From Chitinophagaceae bacterium (GTDB lineage: Bacteria > Bacteroidota > Bacteroidia > Chitinophagales > Chitinophagaceae), in assembly GCA_947488765.1 (NCBI GenBank), contig CANLAE010000001.1, forward strand, positions 186,001-250,000: DNA of 64,000 nt. Direction: 5' to 3'. Of the stretch, positions 62,949 through 64,000 are shown in pieces. The position numbers and the translations under genes are program-made. Below the pieces are notes generated by a model. It ran no database searches and was not told where the DNA came from. It worked only from the letters and a program-made list of their open reading frames with translations. Position 1 is the first letter of the stretch. Every line of letters starts with the position of its first letter.

Positions 62949-63464
62949 CTAAATTTTTATTCCTAATTCCTTCAAGATATCGTCGCTCTTGTCAATTTTA
63001 GGGTCGGCAAATATAACGGTAATTCCTTCACTTTTATCCAATATGAAATCATATCCGCGGCTAGTTGCAATTTTTTGAATGGCTGTAAATATTTTGTCTT
63101 GTATTGGCTTTACTAATTTTTGTCTTTCTTTAAACAAATCACCCTCGTAACCAAAGCGCTTTTTTTGCAAATCCCTCAGCTCTTTTTCTTTGTTAAACAA
63201 TTCATCTTCTCGTTTCTTTTTTAGCTCATCGCTTAGCATAAATTGTTCTGCTTCGTAATTTTTATACATTTTATCCAACTGAATTTGCTGGTCGTCTATT
63301 TCTTTTTGCCATAATTCTGTAGTTGCCTGTAATTTTTTATCTGCCTCTTTGTATTCGGGCATTTTGTTCAAAATATATTTTGTATCTATTACCGCATATC
63401 GTTGGGCATTGGCTGAAACCATTATGAATAATAGGCTGCAGAAAAGCAAAGCAAATTTTTTCAT
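62949..63464 (-). CDS. OmpH/Skp-like periplasmic chaperone, copy 1
   Basis: This 171-residue chaperone of the OmpH/Skp family has a signal peptide (MKKFALLFCSLLFIMVSANA). It continues with YAVIDTKYILNKMPEYKEADKKL, the conserved start of bacteroidete OmpH proteins, and a Glu/Lys-rich coiled coil (FMLSDELKKKREDELFNKEKELRDL, here quoted as KREDELFNKEKELRDL). It ends with the beta-rich SRGYDFILDKSEGITVIFA. It lies 35 bp after bamA, in the standard bamA-skp-skp order of the phylum. Confidence 0.92.
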   Translation of the reverse strand: MKKFALLFCSLLFIMVSANAQRYAVIDTKYILNKMPEYKEADKKLQATTELWQKEIDDQQIQLDKMYKNYEAEQFMLSDELKKKREDELFNKEKELRDLQKKRFGYEGDLFKERQKLVKPIQDKIFTAIQKIATSRGYDFILDKSEGITVIFADPKIDKSDDILKELGIKI

Positions 63465-63499
63465 GTTAAATATGTTTAGTAGTTTGTCTTGTTTAAATA

Positions 63500-64000
63500 C
63501 TATTCCGGTTCAAAACCTAACATAAAGGTAAACCTTGCAGCATCTTTAAATTTATTATTAGGTGTAAATCTATCCAATCCTACGCCATAATCAAAACCAA
63601 GTAATCCAAACATTGGCAAGAAGAAACGCATACCTACACCAACTGATCTGCGTAATTGAAATGGGTTGTATTCTTTAAAGTTGAACCAACCATTTGCTGC
63701 TTCAAAAAATGTTAAAGCATAAATAGTGCTGCTAGGATTTAAGCTTAAAGGATAACGCAACTCCAAAACATATTTATTAAACATGGTAAAATATTCTGAC
63801 GCACCTTGCTGATCTGGATTAATTTTTGGATTGGAATTTTGATAAACTGGATAACCACGTTGAGCAATGATATCATAACCCAATAAAGCAAACTGGTTAC
63901 TTAAACCTGCATCACCCACTTGAAAACGCTCAAACGGTGATATTTTCAAGTCGCTGTTGAATCTGCCTAAGAAGCCAAATTTTGCAGCAACTTTCAAAAC
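63500..64000 (-). CDS. bamA: C-terminal end of outer-membrane protein assembly factor BamA (partial)
   Basis: The 3' end of a gene runs off the right edge with no start inside the window. The 167 residues visible are beta-barrel sequence: ALLGYDIIAQRGYPVY, YVLELRYPLSLNPSSTIYALTFFEAANGW, and the final strands VGVGMRFFLPMFGLLGFDYGVG and FTFMLGFEPE. These resemble the C-terminal Omp85 barrel of BamA, which inserts outer-membrane proteins. The position directly before two skp genes supports the call. The POTRA domains are outside the window. Confidence 0.85.
   Translation of the reverse strand, partial: VLKVAAKFGFLGRFNSDLKISPFERFQVGDAGLSNQFALLGYDIIAQRGYPVYQNSNPKINPDQQGASEYFTMFNKYVLELRYPLSLNPSSTIYALTFFEAANGWFNFKEYNPFQLRRSVGVGMRFFLPMFGLLGFDYGVGLDRFTPNNKFKDAARFTFMLGFEPE

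Noticed and set aside
1-64000. CRISPR arrays, insertion sequences, prophage, tRNA or rRNA genes
   Set aside because: I looked for regularly spaced repeats, transposases, integrases, phage structural genes and cloverleaf-like or rRNA sequence and found none I could support.

Overview
The window looks like a piece of a Bacteroidota chromosome, most likely Chitinophagia/Chitinophagaceae or a close relative. The evidence is AT-rich DNA; the bacteroidete −33 TTG / −7 TAnnTTTG promoter pattern upstream of several genes; few recognisable Shine-Dalgarno sites; and families typical of the phylum (DUF2480, ZapA with a small coiled-coil partner beside pheT, paired OmpH/Skp proteins next to BamA, a GH3-like protein, a TonB receptor with a carboxypeptidase-regulatory-like N-terminus). 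I see no rRNA, tRNA, CRISPR array, prophage or insertion sequence. Almost all of it is ordinary housekeeping sequence with short gaps.

Layout. 0-8.4 kb: start of a kdsD-like gene, recQ, DUF2480, a membrane-anchored PpiC/SurA-type foldase, a 560-bp gap with a cluster of GTGGA motifs, nadA, an esterase and a pentapeptide-repeat protein. 8.6-16.8 kb: obg, an alpha/beta hydrolase, a secreted GH2 glycosidase, a PBP4-type DD-peptidase, an arginase-fold protein and a TerC membrane protein. 16.9-24.7 kb: pyrD, a DUF7033/deacetylase-like protein, a LutB-type iron-sulfur protein, lysS, an M20 amidohydrolase and rluF. 24.8-31.7 kb: rny, zapA, a coiled-coil protein, pheT and dnaB. 31.8-41.1 kb: a TonB receptor, tadA, Fe/Mn superoxide dismutase, a lipoprotein, yidD-rnpA, a LysE exporter, a GH3-like protein and an unusual GT2 fusion. 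41.2-49.6 kb: an inositol-monophosphatase-family gene, thiL, nagA, a nitrilase, an LpxR-like protein, recX, dnaN, a fatty acid hydroxylase and kdsB. 49.6-64 kb: an M23 peptidase, polA, a lipoprotein, an M3 peptidase, a PfkB kinase, a 41-residue membrane microprotein, an acyl-CoA dehydrogenase, MarR, pnuC with a nicotinamide riboside kinase, murI, two skp genes and the end of bamA.

How genes work together. Envelope biogenesis is well represented: BamA, two Skp-like chaperones and the PpiC-domain foldase act on outer-membrane proteins; KdsD and KdsB serve KDO synthesis; an LpxR-like protein may trim lipid A; MurI, the PBP4-like enzyme and an M23 peptidase act on peptidoglycan. DNA replication and repair are covered by DnaB, DnaN, PolA, RecQ and RecX. 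NAD is supplied de novo (NadA) and by salvage (PnuC plus a NadR-type kinase).

I found no large undescribed system. The signals most worth following are a 17-nt sequence repeated exactly in three distant intergenic regions, a cluster of same-strand DnaA-box-like motifs between the foldase gene and nadA, a 41-residue membrane microprotein, a glycosyltransferase fused to a shortened sugar-transferase module, an arginase-fold protein lacking metal ligands, and several inverted or direct repeats placed like operators (marR, nadA, the M3 peptidase gene, dnaB).
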